This document shows positions 27,864 through 37,572 of a DNA stretch of 51,952 nt, piece after piece. Source of the DNA: Rhodopila sp. (GTDB lineage: Bacteria; Pseudomonadota; Alphaproteobacteria; Acetobacterales; Acetobacteraceae); the NCBI GenBank assembly GCA_025355085.1, contig JANXLQ010000385.1, positions 1 through 51,952 of the forward strand, in the 5' to 3' direction. The translations under genes were made by a program, and so were the position numbers. The notes under the pieces were generated by a model. That model was not told where the DNA came from. It saw only the letters and a list, made by a program, of their open reading frames with translations, and made no database searches. Within the stretch, counting starts at the first letter, position 1. Each line of letters starts with the position of its first letter.

Positions 27864-30515
27864 ATGTCACTTAGTCTGCCTGACCCCACGCCAAAGGGTT
27901 CCCAGACACCGTTCGCATTTCTGCGACGTTTGGGCCGTGAACGAGATGCAAACGGGCCTGAAGGAAACCGGGCAAAGATGCCTTTTGACGCCGTTTCGAT
28001 CGAAACGGCGGAACCCGAAGCAGACGCTCCGGCGGAATCCTCTGCTTTCGACTGGACCGAGCAGGAGCTTGGCGTTTCACAAGCCGCGGAAGCCTGCGCG
28101 GTTCGGCATAACTGGCTTCGTGCTGCGGTCGTGTCGCCGCTCGCTGGCGGTCTGTATTTACAGGACGGCGAGTTGTGCGCCTGGGCGGTCGATCAAGGCG
28201 AGCCGTTGCGGCCGGTGACGCTTGCCGTCATCGTCGATGGCGTCGTGTTGTTTGAAGCCTGGACCGATCCGGACGCCGGCAGTGTGGCGATCGCGACCGG
28301 ATACCGGCTGCAGGGACACCGCACACTGGAGTTCCTGCTGGATAATGAAGTGACCGCCGGAGCCGCGTTCAGCGGTACTGCCTATTGGCAGTCGGCGACA
28401 GTGCGCGGCGAACTGACCGATTTTCTGGCTCGCCAGCGCAAAACATTCAGGGCACGTGCGATGCGCCGCAACCTCCATCGCGATATCGAGGGAACGATCG
28501 CTCGGCTTAGCCGTGTCGAGGTGAATCAGGAGAACGACGCCACCCCCGCTGCGGTGCCGGCGCTGGTGCGTTATCTCGCGCAACGTTCGCGGATCCCGAT
28601 CACCGCCAGCGGACCGTTGGCAGTGGCCAACTGGATCATCTCTGAGGTGCTGGAAGATCCCCACTGGCGCGGGGTTTTCTGTCTCGATCAGGCAACTGAA
28701 ACCATCCTGAACGAGCCGGCGTTCAATACCCGGGCGCTCCGTTCAGATGTGTCGCTGGCTCTGCTGTGTTTCTGGCGGCGGCACTACCGCGATCTGGACA
28801 TATTCTCCGACGATGGTTTGCGTCGCATCCAATATAAATTCGCGACGGCGCCATTCATTGCCATCAAAAACAACTGCTGCCTCGTGTCGCATGCAATGCG
28901 CGAGCGTTTGTCCGCCCTGTCAGGTTCGGTGCGTGGCGGCGACCTGCCATGGAGTTGGCACTGGACGTATCTACATCAGGATCAGGGCAATGCCGATCTG
29001 CTGAAAGATGCCTCCTACGCCGCGTCGCTATCGTTCCGGGAAGTGGCCAACGACGCGCTCGATCCCGACCGCCTGTCGTTCAATCCGCCGTATTGGCAAT
29101 CGTATTGGAGCGCCTGGGTAACCGGCGAGGGCGATGGTTTCAGCCGCTTCGACCTCGCGCTGATCGCGTTGATCGCGGAAGTAGATTGCCCGGAAGCGCT
29201 GGTGGCCGAAGAGGGATCGGATCCTTGGCGGCAAAGGCTTATCGAGAAATTCTATCGCGCCATGCCCGCATTGACGTCGTTGTCGCTGGCGTGCCAATCG
29301 ATGGCGATGCCCTTGTCGGCACAGGATTACCGGCGTTGCGACCTTGCTATCATCGGTTGGATGAATGGTACCGGGCTGGCCCGCAATACCGATATGTTCG
29401 TTGACGCACTGGGACCGTTCCGCCCGCTGGTATTCGATGCTCATAGCGGCCGCTGCATCAACGCCAACGTCCCGGAGGACGCCGACGTGCGAGCGCGCAC
29501 TGTCGTTCTTTGCGTCAACGCCGACGCAGTGCCCGAAGTGTTGGGCCGCTTCGCCGCCTTGTGCGCCGATGCCCATGTCGTCGGCTTCTTCCTATGGGAA
29601 ACCGACTACCCGCCGGAACTGCACCGCTTCGGTACCATCGCCGTGGACGAGATATGGACCCCTAGCCGCTACGTTGCCGACGCGTATCGGCAAATCGCAT
29701 CCGTTCCGGTTCATGTCGTTGGCAAGGGCTTGCGGGCGCCGGACGCCAGGAAATGGGCTCCGTTCGTACGTCGTTTCAAACGCAACAACGGTCCGTTCAC
29801 CTTCCTCTATCTGGCGGAGTTCGCATCGTCGATCATCCGCAAAAATCCGTTGGACGGGGCAAGAGCGTTCCAGCGCGCCTTCGACCGCAGTAACGACAAT
29901 GTCCGGCTGATTCTGAAGATGCGCAACGTGCAGCCCAGTCACTGGAGCAACATCGACGGTTACTGGGAGGAGCTTGAGGAACTGATCGCCGGCGATCATC
30001 GCATCGAACTGATTACCGGCGATCTGCCCGAGGAAGAATATTGGGCGCTGATCGGTTCCGCCGACGCCTTGCTGGCGCTGCACCGGGGTGAGGGCTTCGG
30101 CTATCCCGTTGCCGACGCGATGATGCTCGGTCGCCCGGTCGTGGTGTGCGGCTACTCGGGGCCAGCCGATTTCTGCGACGAGGAAACGGCTTTTGTCGTG
30201 GATGTCGATGTGGTGCCAACTCCGCCGGAACAACTCCGCAGCAGTGGTTACATCGGCAACTGGGGTGTACCGAACATGGATAGTGCGGTCGCTGCGATGC
30301 GTCATGTTGTGACGGACCCGTTGGAGGCTGCGAAGCGTGCCAAGGCGGGACAGGAACGTGTCCTGCGGCAGTACGATTTCAACGTCTGGCGTAAGTCGCT
30401 GGTGGATCGGATCACCGCGACGTTGCCGGAGCGGCACGCTGCGGGACCGACACAATTGACGCTGTCGTCGATAGGGTCCGCTGCCCATGGCGCCAAAAGG
30501 CAATCAGCAGACTGA
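27864..30515 (+). CDS. Large GT-B glycosyltransferase (GT4-like C-terminus)
   Basis: A protein of about 883 residues. The N-terminal two-thirds is of unrecognised type. The C-terminal third is a GT-B glycosyltransferase resembling family 4, with FFLWETDYPPEL, IWTPSRYVADAY and the donor-binding HRGEGFGYPVADAMMLGRP around residue 740. A role in building the exported polysaccharide is inferred from the capsule-export genes that follow 2 nt downstream. The start is uncertain: GTG 27807, ATG 27864 and ATG 27978 are all in frame and none has a strong ribosome binding site. No membrane segment or signal peptide is apparent, so it is probably cytoplasmic. Confidence 0.8.
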   Translation: MSLSLPDPTPKGSQTPFAFLRRLGRERDANGPEGNRAKMPFDAVSIETAEPEADAPAESSAFDWTEQELGVSQAAEACAVRHNWLRAAVVSPLAGGLYLQDGELCAWAVDQGEPLRPVTLAVIVDGVVLFEAWTDPDAGSVAIATGYRLQGHRTLEFLLDNEVTAGAAFSGTAYWQSATVRGELTDFLARQRKTFRARAMRRNLHRDIEGTIARLSRVEVNQENDATPAAVPALVRYLAQRSRIPITASGPLAVANWIISEVLEDPHWRGVFCLDQATETILNEPAFNTRALRSDVSLALLCFWRRHYRDLDIFSDDGLRRIQYKFATAPFIAIKNNCCLVSHAMRERLSALSGSVRGGDLPWSWHWTYLHQDQGNADLLKDASYAASLSFREVANDALDPDRLSFNPPYWQSYWSAWVTGEGDGFSRFDLALIALIAEVDCPEALVAEEGSDPWRQRLIEKFYRAMPALTSLSLACQSMAMPLSAQDYRRCDLAIIGWMNGTGLARNTDMFVDALGPFRPLVFDAHSGRCINANVPEDADVRARTVVLCVNADAVPEVLGRFAALCADAHVVGFFLWETDYPPELHRFGTIAVDEIWTPSRYVADAYRQIASVPVHVVGKGLRAPDARKWAPFVRRFKRNNGPFTFLYLAEFASSIIRKNPLDGARAFQRAFDRSNDNVRLILKMRNVQPSHWSNIDGYWEELEELIAGDHRIELITGDLPEEEYWALIGSADALLALHRGEGFGYPVADAMMLGRPVVVCGYSGPADFCDEETAFVVDVDVVPTPPEQLRSSGYIGNWGVPNMDSAVAAMRHVVTDPLEAAKRAKAGQERVLRQYDFNVWRKSLVDRITATLPERHAAGPTQLTLSSIGSAAHGAKRQSAD

Positions 30516-30517
30516 CG

Positions 30518-31276
30518 ATGATCGGTAACACCCTGCAAATCTGGTTTGCGCTGATGCTGCGCGATATTCGCACGCGGCGCGGACCTTCGCGGCTGACGTT
30601 CCTGCTTGCGCTGGCGGAGCCGCTGGGACAATTGCTCATTGTTTATATCGTGTTCCTTGCGCTGAAACGGAAGGCCGACTTCGGTACTAACCTTTTCGTG
30701 TTCCTGCTTACCGGCGTGCTGCCTTTTTTCTTGTTCACGCACATCGTCAGCCGCATTATGAGCGCGGTTCGGGTCGCCCATCCAATGCTGCCGCTGCGTG
30801 TCATTACAGTCGTCGATGTCGCCGTGGCTCAGTTGCTGGTCGAAACGCTGTCCGTCCTGATCGTTGGCTTCCTGTTGCTGGCTGGCCTGAGTTTCGCGGG
30901 TGTCGAAGGCGCCGTGCCATTCGACGGGCTACAAATACTGGAATCGGTCGTCGTCATGGCTTTGACGGGTTTCGGTGTCGGCTTGTTCAATGCAGCCGTC
31001 GTCGTGCATTTCAGCGTGTACCGCATGATTTGGACGCTGACGGCACGCTCGCTGATCTTTTTCTCAAACGTATTCTACGTCATCGAATACCTGCCCCGGG
31101 CATTCCGTGACGTGCTTTGGTGGAATCCCTTGCTGCACGGCGTGATCTGGTTCCGCACCGGTGTATATCGATTCTATCCCGAAAGCACGCTCAGCTACAG
31201 TTACGCTGTCACGTTTTGCGTACTGTCCGTCCTGCTGGGGCTCGCCGCCGAACGCGTTCTGCGCCGTCATGCATAG
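30518..31276 (+). CDS. Polysaccharide ABC exporter permease, KpsM/Wzm-like
   Basis: A 252-residue ABC-2 type permease with about six membrane segments. It belongs with the capsule exporters (KpsM, BexB, CtrC), judged by the N-terminal LMLRDIRTRRG and by EPLGQLLIVYIVF, LLTGVLPFFLF and LWWNPLLHGVIWFR, positions that are conserved in that family. It should form the inner-membrane channel for a lipid-linked polysaccharide, working with the ATPase encoded next. It begins 2 nt after the glycosyltransferase stop, so the two are in one operon. Confidence 0.9.
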   Translation: MIGNTLQIWFALMLRDIRTRRGPSRLTFLLALAEPLGQLLIVYIVFLALKRKADFGTNLFVFLLTGVLPFFLFTHIVSRIMSAVRVAHPMLPLRVITVVDVAVAQLLVETLSVLIVGFLLLAGLSFAGVEGAVPFDGLQILESVVVMALTGFGVGLFNAAVVVHFSVYRMIWTLTARSLIFFSNVFYVIEYLPRAFRDVLWWNPLLHGVIWFRTGVYRFYPESTLSYSYAVTFCVLSVLLGLAAERVLRRHA

Positions 31277-31306
31277 ATACCTGTATCCGCGATTGGGCGC
31301 ATTCGG

Positions 31307-32047
31307 ATGACGATCGCATTGGATCATGTGACCCGTTTCAACGGCACCGGCAGCGTGGCACCGCGATGTGTCCTTAACGACGTCAGCTTTATGTTTCCAT
31401 CCGGAAAAACCACCGGCCTGCTGGCATTGCGCGGGTCAGGGAAGTCCACGCTTATCAAAATTCTGGCTGGAACCCTGCCCGTGACGGGCGGACGGGTCCA
31501 TCGGCGTGGTCTTGTATCGTTTCCGATCGGATCGTTCGGTTGGATGCACCGCCATATGACCGGTCGGGAAAACCTGAATTTCATTTCTCGGATTTACGGC
31601 CTTAATCCGCGGCCGATGCTCGAGTTTGTCGCCGATGTCAGCGGCCTCGGCGCCGCACTGGAAATGCCGGTCGCATCCTACTCCGGCGAAAAGCGTGCCC
31701 GGCTGTCGTTCGCCACCAGTTTCGCGATCCCGTTCGATGTGTATCTGGCGGACGAATATATCATCGGCGGACCGCCGGGATTTCGCGATATTTGCCGCAC
31801 CATCGTGCGGGAACGACAGAAACAAGCCACCTTCATCCTGGCGACCCGCAGTCCAGCCTTGGTTCGTCTGTTCTGCGACACTGCGGGTGTCTTGCACGAG
31901 GGTAAGATACGGATGTGCGACACCGTTCAAGATGCCGTCGCGGAACATGCCATGCTGAGTGAATCCGCTGCTTTGGACAAGCCGGACGATCCCGAACAGC
32001 ACCTGGACCCCGGTTTCTGGACAGAGGAATTCAGTGATGCCGCATAG
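31307..32047 (+). CDS. Polysaccharide ABC exporter ATPase, KpsT-like, with altered ATPase motifs
   Basis: A 246-residue nucleotide-binding protein paired with the KpsM-like permease. The family frame is clear: a Walker A region, TGRENLNFISRIYG, a Walker B ending DE (D149, E150) and a C-terminal extension. Several catalytic motifs are unusual. Walker A reads ALRGSGKST, with Ala40 where Gly is normal. The Q-loop position is His81. The signature reads YSGEKRARL. The switch histidine is replaced by Arg181 (ATRSP where KpsT-type proteins have VSHSP). Walker A Lys46 and the Walker B Glu are kept. ATP binding is likely; hydrolysis may be slow or changed. The end overlaps the next gene by 11 nt. Confidence 0.87.
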   Translation: MTIALDHVTRFNGTGSVAPRCVLNDVSFMFPSGKTTGLLALRGSGKSTLIKILAGTLPVTGGRVHRRGLVSFPIGSFGWMHRHMTGRENLNFISRIYGLNPRPMLEFVADVSGLGAALEMPVASYSGEKRARLSFATSFAIPFDVYLADEYIIGGPPGFRDICRTIVRERQKQATFILATRSPALVRLFCDTAGVLHEGKIRMCDTVQDAVAEHAMLSESAALDKPDDPEQHLDPGFWTEEFSDAA

Positions 32048-33173
32048 GACTGCGGGCGTCGGCGGGTGCCTGCGTGTAAGCATACTCAGCCTGCTGTTTT
32101 GGGTCTGTATCGTCTTGGCGCAGACCCCCGCCCGCCCCGCGGCCGCACAGCATATCTCCGATTGGATGGTGATGCAGGTCTGCTCCGACGGGGCGGGCGC
32201 CATCCTGCCGGGTGTCGTTCCGATCGATCCAGCTTGCACGAAGCATCGCAAGATAGGCCAGAACGAAACCCCGCCGTATCGCCTGCGTGGCTGGCCCGCG
32301 GTTGATGGCTGCCACGGCGGGATCGTTACCAAGTGGAACATGCCGATAGCCAAAGCGGGTGTAATCCGTATCGTGAGCGTGTCCGAACAGACGATGGAGG
32401 GATGCGAGGACGACGCTACCGCCGAGGATGATTGGTTCAAGGGCGCATCGATCCAATGGTTTGACGGCGGCTACGCCTTCATCATGGGAAGCTGGAGCCC
32501 GGTCGGCCTGTCTAGTTTCGAATCACCACTGTGTCAGCAAGGTGCCGCCAGTTCCCATCGCTTCTTTCGCGGCTGGGTGATCGCCCCGACGGTGGTCCCG
32601 CAAGCCGGCATTCCAGGTTGGGGCGTGTTTCCAAGCAAGCTTCTGGTAGGCAAGGGCACGCCGGTTGCTGGCCCTTGCCCGACGCATTACCAGCGCGGGC
32701 TGACGATGTGGGTGATGGACGACGTCCAGTTCCGGGGGCCGAAGTTGCGCGCCATCGTGTCGCATCACTTCGCCCGGGCCGATACCTCGGGCATTGCCCC
32801 CGGTGCCGCCGAGCAGGTCGAACGTACTTACTGGACGCGAGAGTTCGGACTGACGCGGTGGGAGAAATGGGCACGAGATGACTGGACCAACCCGCGAAGC
32901 CATCAGCCAGCTATCGTTCTTGCGAAACAAATGTTCGCGCATGGACGTTGCAGCAAACCCTACGGGCTGCCGGCACGCGTCACCCCGGGCCTGGTCACCG
33001 AGCCGCTGCTTACTGACGGCACCTACAGTCAGGCGTTCATCGATCCACGCATCGGCCAGCGGCACGTCTGGTACATGACGTTATGCGACGACTGGACTAA
33101 TTTCTTGCGGACGCCCCCGGCCCCCGGTGTGAACCGGTCTGCCGGTATCGATCCCGTTTACTGGCGCGAATAG
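32037..33173 (+). CDS. Exported Cys-rich protein of unknown family (copy 1)
   Basis: About 378 residues. It starts with a signal peptide (hydrophobic VSILSLLFWVCIVLA), probably cleaved after AAA so that the mature protein begins QH. It is a clear paralog of the protein at 49011-50246. Shared motifs are MQVC, LPGVVP, TPPY, a YxFIMGS element, ERTYWTREFGLTRWEKW and WYMTLCDDWTN. About eight Cys positions are conserved between the two copies, suggesting disulfides and folding in the periplasm. I do not recognise the family. The ATG at 32037 overlaps the kpsT-like gene and gives the best signal peptide. It sits in a polysaccharide-export operon and could be a type II secretion substrate, a periplasmic enzyme or a surface protein. 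Confidence 0.8.
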   Translation: MPHRTAGVGGCLRVSILSLLFWVCIVLAQTPARPAAAQHISDWMVMQVCSDGAGAILPGVVPIDPACTKHRKIGQNETPPYRLRGWPAVDGCHGGIVTKWNMPIAKAGVIRIVSVSEQTMEGCEDDATAEDDWFKGASIQWFDGGYAFIMGSWSPVGLSSFESPLCQQGAASSHRFFRGWVIAPTVVPQAGIPGWGVFPSKLLVGKGTPVAGPCPTHYQRGLTMWVMDDVQFRGPKLRAIVSHHFARADTSGIAPGAAEQVERTYWTREFGLTRWEKWARDDWTNPRSHQPAIVLAKQMFAHGRCSKPYGLPARVTPGLVTEPLLTDGTYSQAFIDPRIGQRHVWYMTLCDDWTNFLRTPPAPGVNRSAGIDPVYWRE

Positions 33174-33191
33174 AGCAGCATAGCGACACAC

Positions 33192-34361
33192 ATGAACGTT
33201 CTGACCGACCCACAATCGATGCGAGCCGCCCTGCCGGGGCGGATGCGGCCCTTACGCCGGGTCTGGTGCTTCCTGGCTGCGGTGGGGGTCCCCACCTTAT
33301 TAGTATTCTTGTATTTGATGTTCCTGGCGTCCCCCCAATACGTCACGGAATTCCGTTACAGCATCTATAATGGGGCAGGATCGATCTCCAACAGGACGAC
33401 CCAGAATGAGATGACGGCGACGTTGCAAGGCAGTCCGTCGGCACATGCCGATTATGTCGTAACCGACTATTTGCGCAGCCGCCAGGCGGTCGAGGATTTG
33501 CGCAAGCGTATCAACATCGTCCCTCTGTTTCGCCCGCGCGGCTTCGATCCGGCCTTCCATTTCTGGTGGGATGATGGCTCCATTGAGCGGTTGCAACGCT
33601 ACTGGCACAGCTGGGTCTTGGACGCGGAATTCGATCCAACCAACCTGTTGGGTTACGTTTCGGTTCGTGCCTTTACCCCCCAAGATTCGCTGCGTATCGC
33701 CAATGTCCTGCTGGAACTCAGTGAGCAGGTCGTGAACGAGGTCGGCGCGCGGTCCCAGTTGGACGCGATTCGCTTTGCCGAGGCAACACTGGTTCGCAGC
33801 GGCAAACGCATGGAATTGGCACGTGAATCGTTGCGGGCGTTCCGTGAGACACAGCACACGTATTTGCCGGGGCGGGCGGCCGACTCGGCCGAGGCACTGG
33901 CCGCAACGCTGCGGCAGCACGTCGCAACCATGAGCGCACAGTTGGCAACGTTGACCCGCACGCTTTCGCCCACCGCTCCAGCGGTTCTCAGTCTTCGGTC
34001 GCAAATCGAAGCCAGTGAAAGCCAACTCGACCGAGTTAGCAACGTGTTGGGTGCAGGCGGTCTCACCGAGGCCGGACAGCACCGGTCGTTGCCCAGCGAA
34101 CTGGTTTCCTATGAGGCACTCGAGCAGGAGCGCGGTTTTGCCGCTGTTGCACTCGAATCGGCGTCGCGTCATCTTGAGCAGGTGCGGTTCGACGCCTCGG
34201 TGCAACATTTGTATGTGCAGGTGCATGTCAAACCATCGCTGGCGCAATCGGCGGTTTATCCGAAACCGTTTCGTTGGACCTTCCTGACATTTCTCTCGCT
34301 GACGGTTTCATGGCTGATCGGGACGTTGCTGTATTATTCAATTCGCGAGCACGGCGGGTAA
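33192..34361 (+). CDS. Capsule export co-polymerase, KpsE/BexC/CtrB-like
   Basis: A 389-residue inner-membrane periplasmic adaptor. It has one membrane segment near the N-terminus (about 20-48, ending FLASPQYVTEFRYS) and one at the C-terminus (FLTFLSLTVSWLIGTLLYYS), flanking a long coiled-coil periplasmic domain with a Wzz-like character. KpsE-type proteins connect the ABC exporter to the outer-membrane KpsD/Wza channel. A KpsD/Wza-like gene is encoded nearby on the other strand. It starts 18 bp after the Cys-rich protein gene. Confidence 0.88.
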   Translation: MNVLTDPQSMRAALPGRMRPLRRVWCFLAAVGVPTLLVFLYLMFLASPQYVTEFRYSIYNGAGSISNRTTQNEMTATLQGSPSAHADYVVTDYLRSRQAVEDLRKRINIVPLFRPRGFDPAFHFWWDDGSIERLQRYWHSWVLDAEFDPTNLLGYVSVRAFTPQDSLRIANVLLELSEQVVNEVGARSQLDAIRFAEATLVRSGKRMELARESLRAFRETQHTYLPGRAADSAEALAATLRQHVATMSAQLATLTRTLSPTAPAVLSLRSQIEASESQLDRVSNVLGAGGLTEAGQHRSLPSELVSYEALEQERGFAAVALESASRHLEQVRFDASVQHLYVQVHVKPSLAQSAVYPKPFRWTFLTFLSLTVSWLIGTLLYYSIREHGG

Positions 34362-34493
34362 TTCGGATCGATTTTGTTTTTCATATTGCTGAAGCATTAA
34401 TGCAATTCCGGTACGATACCAGCGCGGCATCGGCCTGCAATATGCTGTTTCCGTGCGCCACAGATTCTTGAATCCCTGGAATTGGAAAAATCG

Positions 34494-36908
34494 ATGTCCG
34501 GTACGACCTACACATGGCTAAACTCAACGGGAGGCGCTTGGAATACGGCTGCTAATTGGGCGGGCGGCCCGGCGAACGGGGTTCCCGGCGACGGCGATTC
34601 GGCGATCATATCAGTGGCTGGCAGCTATTCGGTGACGGCAACGCCGGATGTGACCATTGGCTTCACGACCATCACCGACGCCGGCGCGACACTTGCTTTC
34701 GTGGCAGGCGCGGATGGCGCGCTAGCTAGCGTGACCGGAACGCTGAAGATCGATCATGGGACGATTGGATTCGCGCCGGACCTCGTCAATACCGGGATCG
34801 GCGGGGCAGGACTGTATCTACTGGGGGGCAGCGGCGAAATCCTGAACTTTGGTACTGTGTCGTTCGATCAGTCTGCGCTCAGTCCGACTTTTTCATCCCA
34901 GACAATCGACATTTCGCCCACTATCCAAAATTCGGGCTTGCTGTCGATCTCCAACGGTATCCTGGCGGTGCTGGACCCAACCACCTACGGCAACCTTAGC
35001 AACACCCATTTCGGCACTTTGGATGTTATCGGCGACGGATCGTCGGGCGGACTGACCGCGCAGAGCCTTGTCAATTCGGGCGTCCTTAACATCGACAACT
35101 ACGCGACGGTTGCGCTTACGGGGGCGCTGCAGAACAACGGAAATATCAGGTTAACCAACAACGCGGTCCTTGACGTCGGGTCGGTTCCAACTGTCGCCGA
35201 CATCGCCACGCCAGGAACCATAAGTTTTGGCGACGCAACCCAAAATATCCTCACCATTGAGGCGACCGGTTCAATTTCGTATCTGACGAATCTGTCACCA
35301 ATTATCGCCAATTTTCAGCCCGGTAACACAATTGATCTCGCGGGCCACCAATGGTTTGCCAACGCGACCGCGTCGATCAACGGTAATATTCTCAACATCT
35401 CGAATGGTAATGCCATCGTCGGCAAGATAAAACTTCTTGGCCTCTCCGCCAACATTCTCGCGTCCAATTTTGTTATGGGAGACGACGGCAATGCCAAATA
35501 CGCCGGTGGCAATGCCGGCGGAATCCAGATCACGACCACGGCTGCCTTGGCGCCGACGATCACCAACACCGTGTCCCATCAGGCTGTGAGCGACCACGCG
35601 ACCATCAGGCCGTTTGCTGCGGTGACGGTCACCGAGCAGGCGTTCGTTAACCAAACCGAAACGGTGACGGTGACACTTTCGTCCGCCGTGAACGGAACTC
35701 TGAGCAACCTTGGCGGCGGCAGTTATAACGCGGCGACGGGTGTTTATAAAGACACCGGGTCAGCAGTCGCCGTCACCTCGGCACTCAATGGATTAATATT
35801 TACACCGATGTTGCAACAGGTTGCACAGGGTCAGACCGTAACCACGGTGTTCACCATCGCCGCTACCGATACCGCCAAGGCGAGCGCAACGAACGCAGTT
35901 ACCTCGGTCGTTGCCACCGCGACCGGCAATGGACCGATTTGCTTCCTGCCTGGCACTTTCATTGCTACGCCGGCCGGTGAAACGGTGGTCGAACGGCTTA
36001 CGCCCGGTGATATGGTGACGGCTTTAGGCGGCCGGGCGCGCCGCATCGTATGGATCGGTTCGGGGCGCGTTTTGGCGACGCGCGGCCGGCGAACCGCAGC
36101 GACGCCGGTGGTCGTTCGCCAAGGCGCGCTTTGCGACAACGTGCCGCACCGCGATCTGCGGGTCACCAAAGCCCATTCATTCTACATCGACGGCGTGTTG
36201 ATCCCGGCGGAGTACCTAGTGAATCATCACTCCATCATTTGGGATGACCATGCCCAGGAGGTAACAGTTCATCACATTGAACTCGAAACCCACGATGTGC
36301 TGCTGGCCAATGGCGCCCCTGCCGAAAGCTATCGCGATGACGGCAATCGCTGGTTGTTCCAAAATAGCAGTAGCGGCTGGGATTTTCCGGCTCAGGCGCC
36401 TTGTGCCCCGGTGCTGACCGGAGGTCCCTTGGTGGACGCGATTTGGCTTCGCCTGCTGGAACGCGCCGGCTCGCGCCGCAGCCTGCCGCTAACCGACGAG
36501 TCCGATCTGCATCTGACCGTGGATGGACAACGCCTGGACCTGGTAAATCAGATGGGCGATGTGTCCGTCTTCCACTTGTCCGGGATACCCGAAGCTCTAT
36601 CGATCGGATCGCGCTCCGCGATTCCAGCCGAACTGGGACTGGCGCGCGATCCACGTCCGCTGGGCATCGCGCTGCGGCGATTGGTCGTCCGCAAGGGTAC
36701 GCGATTCAGCGTGATAACGGCGGACGACGAGCGGTTAGTGAATGGATTTCATGCTTTTGAGACCGCCATCGGCGTTCGCTGGACCGACGGCGAAGCCTTG
36801 ATACCGTCCAGCATTTTCAATGGCTTTTCCGGCGCGTTGGAAGTGCTGTTACATGTTGGCGGTACAACCCGATATGTCGCCGATGAATCGTTTCAGCGCG
36901 TTGCGTGA
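34494..36908 (+). CDS. Hint-domain surface protein
   Basis: About 804 residues. The N-terminus ([18 protein letters not shown], then a VPGDGDSA element) begins a Gly/Asn/Thr-rich region of likely beta-helix strands. A Hint_2-type domain starts at Cys483 with [15 protein letters not shown], followed by [25 protein letters not shown] and [14 protein letters not shown]. The family is related to intein/Hedgehog autoprocessing domains; in these bacterial proteins the natural reaction is mostly unproven. There is no signal peptide, so export by a type I-like route is possible. ATG 34494 is preferred to TTG 34482, with GGAAAA as ribosome binding site. A 10-bp palindrome (34394-34403, GCATTAATGC) lies upstream. 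The N-terminal domain is shared with the protein at 46465-48840. Confidence 0.85.
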   Translation: MSGTTYTWLNSTGGAWNTAANWAGGPANGVPGDGDSAIISVAGSYSVTATPDVTIGFTTITDAGATLAFVAGADGALASVTGTLKIDHGTIGFAPDLVNTGIGGAGLYLLGGSGEILNFGTVSFDQSALSPTFSSQTIDISPTIQNSGLLSISNGILAVLDPTTYGNLSNTHFGTLDVIGDGSSGGLTAQSLVNSGVLNIDNYATVALTGALQNNGNIRLTNNAVLDVGSVPTVADIATPGTISFGDATQNILTIEATGSISYLTNLSPIIANFQPGNTIDLAGHQWFANATASINGNILNISNGNAIVGKIKLLGLSANILASNFVMGDDGNAKYAGGNAGGIQITTTAALAPTITNTVSHQAVSDHATIRPFAAVTVTEQAFVNQTETVTVTLSSAVNGTLSNLGGGSYNAATGVYKDTGSAVAVTSALNGLIFTPMLQQVAQGQTVTTVFTIAATDTAKASATNAVTSVVATATGNGPICFLPGTFIATPAGETVVERLTPGDMVTALGGRARRIVWIGSGRVLATRGRRTAATPVVVRQGALCDNVPHRDLRVTKAHSFYIDGVLIPAEYLVNHHSIIWDDHAQEVTVHHIELETHDVLLANGAPAESYRDDGNRWLFQNSSSGWDFPAQAPCAPVLTGGPLVDAIWLRLLERAGSRRSLPLTDESDLHLTVDGQRLDLVNQMGDVSVFHLSGIPEALSIGSRSAIPAELGLARDPRPLGIALRRLVVRKGTRFSVITADDERLVNGFHAFETAIGVRWTDGEALIPSSIFNGFSGALEVLLHVGGTTRYVADESFQRVA

Positions 36909-36975
36909 TCATAGGTATCGCCTCGCCAGCTTCGGGAACGTTGCCGGCAGGATTTGAGCGCGAATGATGGGGGGA

Positions 36976-37572
36976 TCACCGCCAGGCCAGTGCCCGCAGA
37001 AACGCGGCGACCTCTGGTCCGGCAGCAAAGCTTGCGGCGTGACGGAAGCGATACTCATAGGCATCACCGGCGCGGCTACAGCAAAACGTATAGACAGTCA
37101 TACGGATGGGTTGCTGAAGGCCGGCGAAGACATCGTCGAATTCCAGCGTTGCCATCTGCCCATGCTGCAATATCCCTTGGTTCATCAACAAGGTTGCCCG
37201 CTCCTCCAGCACACGGGTATTGGGATAGAATCGGTGCGTTTGTGCCTTGGCGCGCAGCAGGGCTTTTTCGGCCGTGCCGGCCGGCTTCCTCGACTCGTCA
37301 GGTATCGGTAACAGCGAACCGCTCCGAACTGGATGCGCATTGATGGTGACAGATACCGAACCGTCTTCGCCGGTAAGCAAATAGCCCACGGTCGCCGAAC
37401 CTGCGCGCCCGATATCGTGCTCCACCAACTCGAACCGAGCCACATGCGCGGGGAAAGCCGGGTCGGGAGACATCGTCGGCTCCGCCCCAGCGGAGCCGAC
37501 GCCAAAAAGGACCAGCAGACCGGCCGCCACGACAAGACGTACCCGTTCAAAATTTGTTAAGTACAGCAGCAC
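36976..37572 (-). CDS. Exported protein of unknown function after the kpsD-like gene
   Basis: A protein of up to 198 residues with an N-terminal hydrophobic stretch (VRLVVAAGLLVLFGVGSAGA) that looks like a signal peptide ending at GAGA-like SAGA before EPTM. I do not recognise a domain. It contains SVSVTINAHP and a CC pair in YTFCCSRAGD. The start is uncertain: GTG 37572 overlaps the end of the KpsD-like gene and keeps the basic residues before the hydrophobic core; GTG 37530 gives a shorter, less typical signal. It is probably co-transcribed with, and translationally coupled to, the KpsD-like gene, so a role in polysaccharide export or assembly is a guess. Confidence 0.6.
   Translation of the reverse strand: MLLYLTNFERVRLVVAAGLLVLFGVGSAGAEPTMSPDPAFPAHVARFELVEHDIGRAGSATVGYLLTGEDGSVSVTINAHPVRSGSLLPIPDESRKPAGTAEKALLRAKAQTHRFYPNTRVLEERATLLMNQGILQHGQMATLEFDDVFAGLQQPIRMTVYTFCCSRAGDAYEYRFRHAASFAAGPEVAAFLRALAWR

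Noticed and set aside
34482-34493. TTG start for the Hint-domain protein
   Set aside because: The ATG 12 bp downstream has a better-placed GGAAAA and matches the start of the related beta-helix protein.
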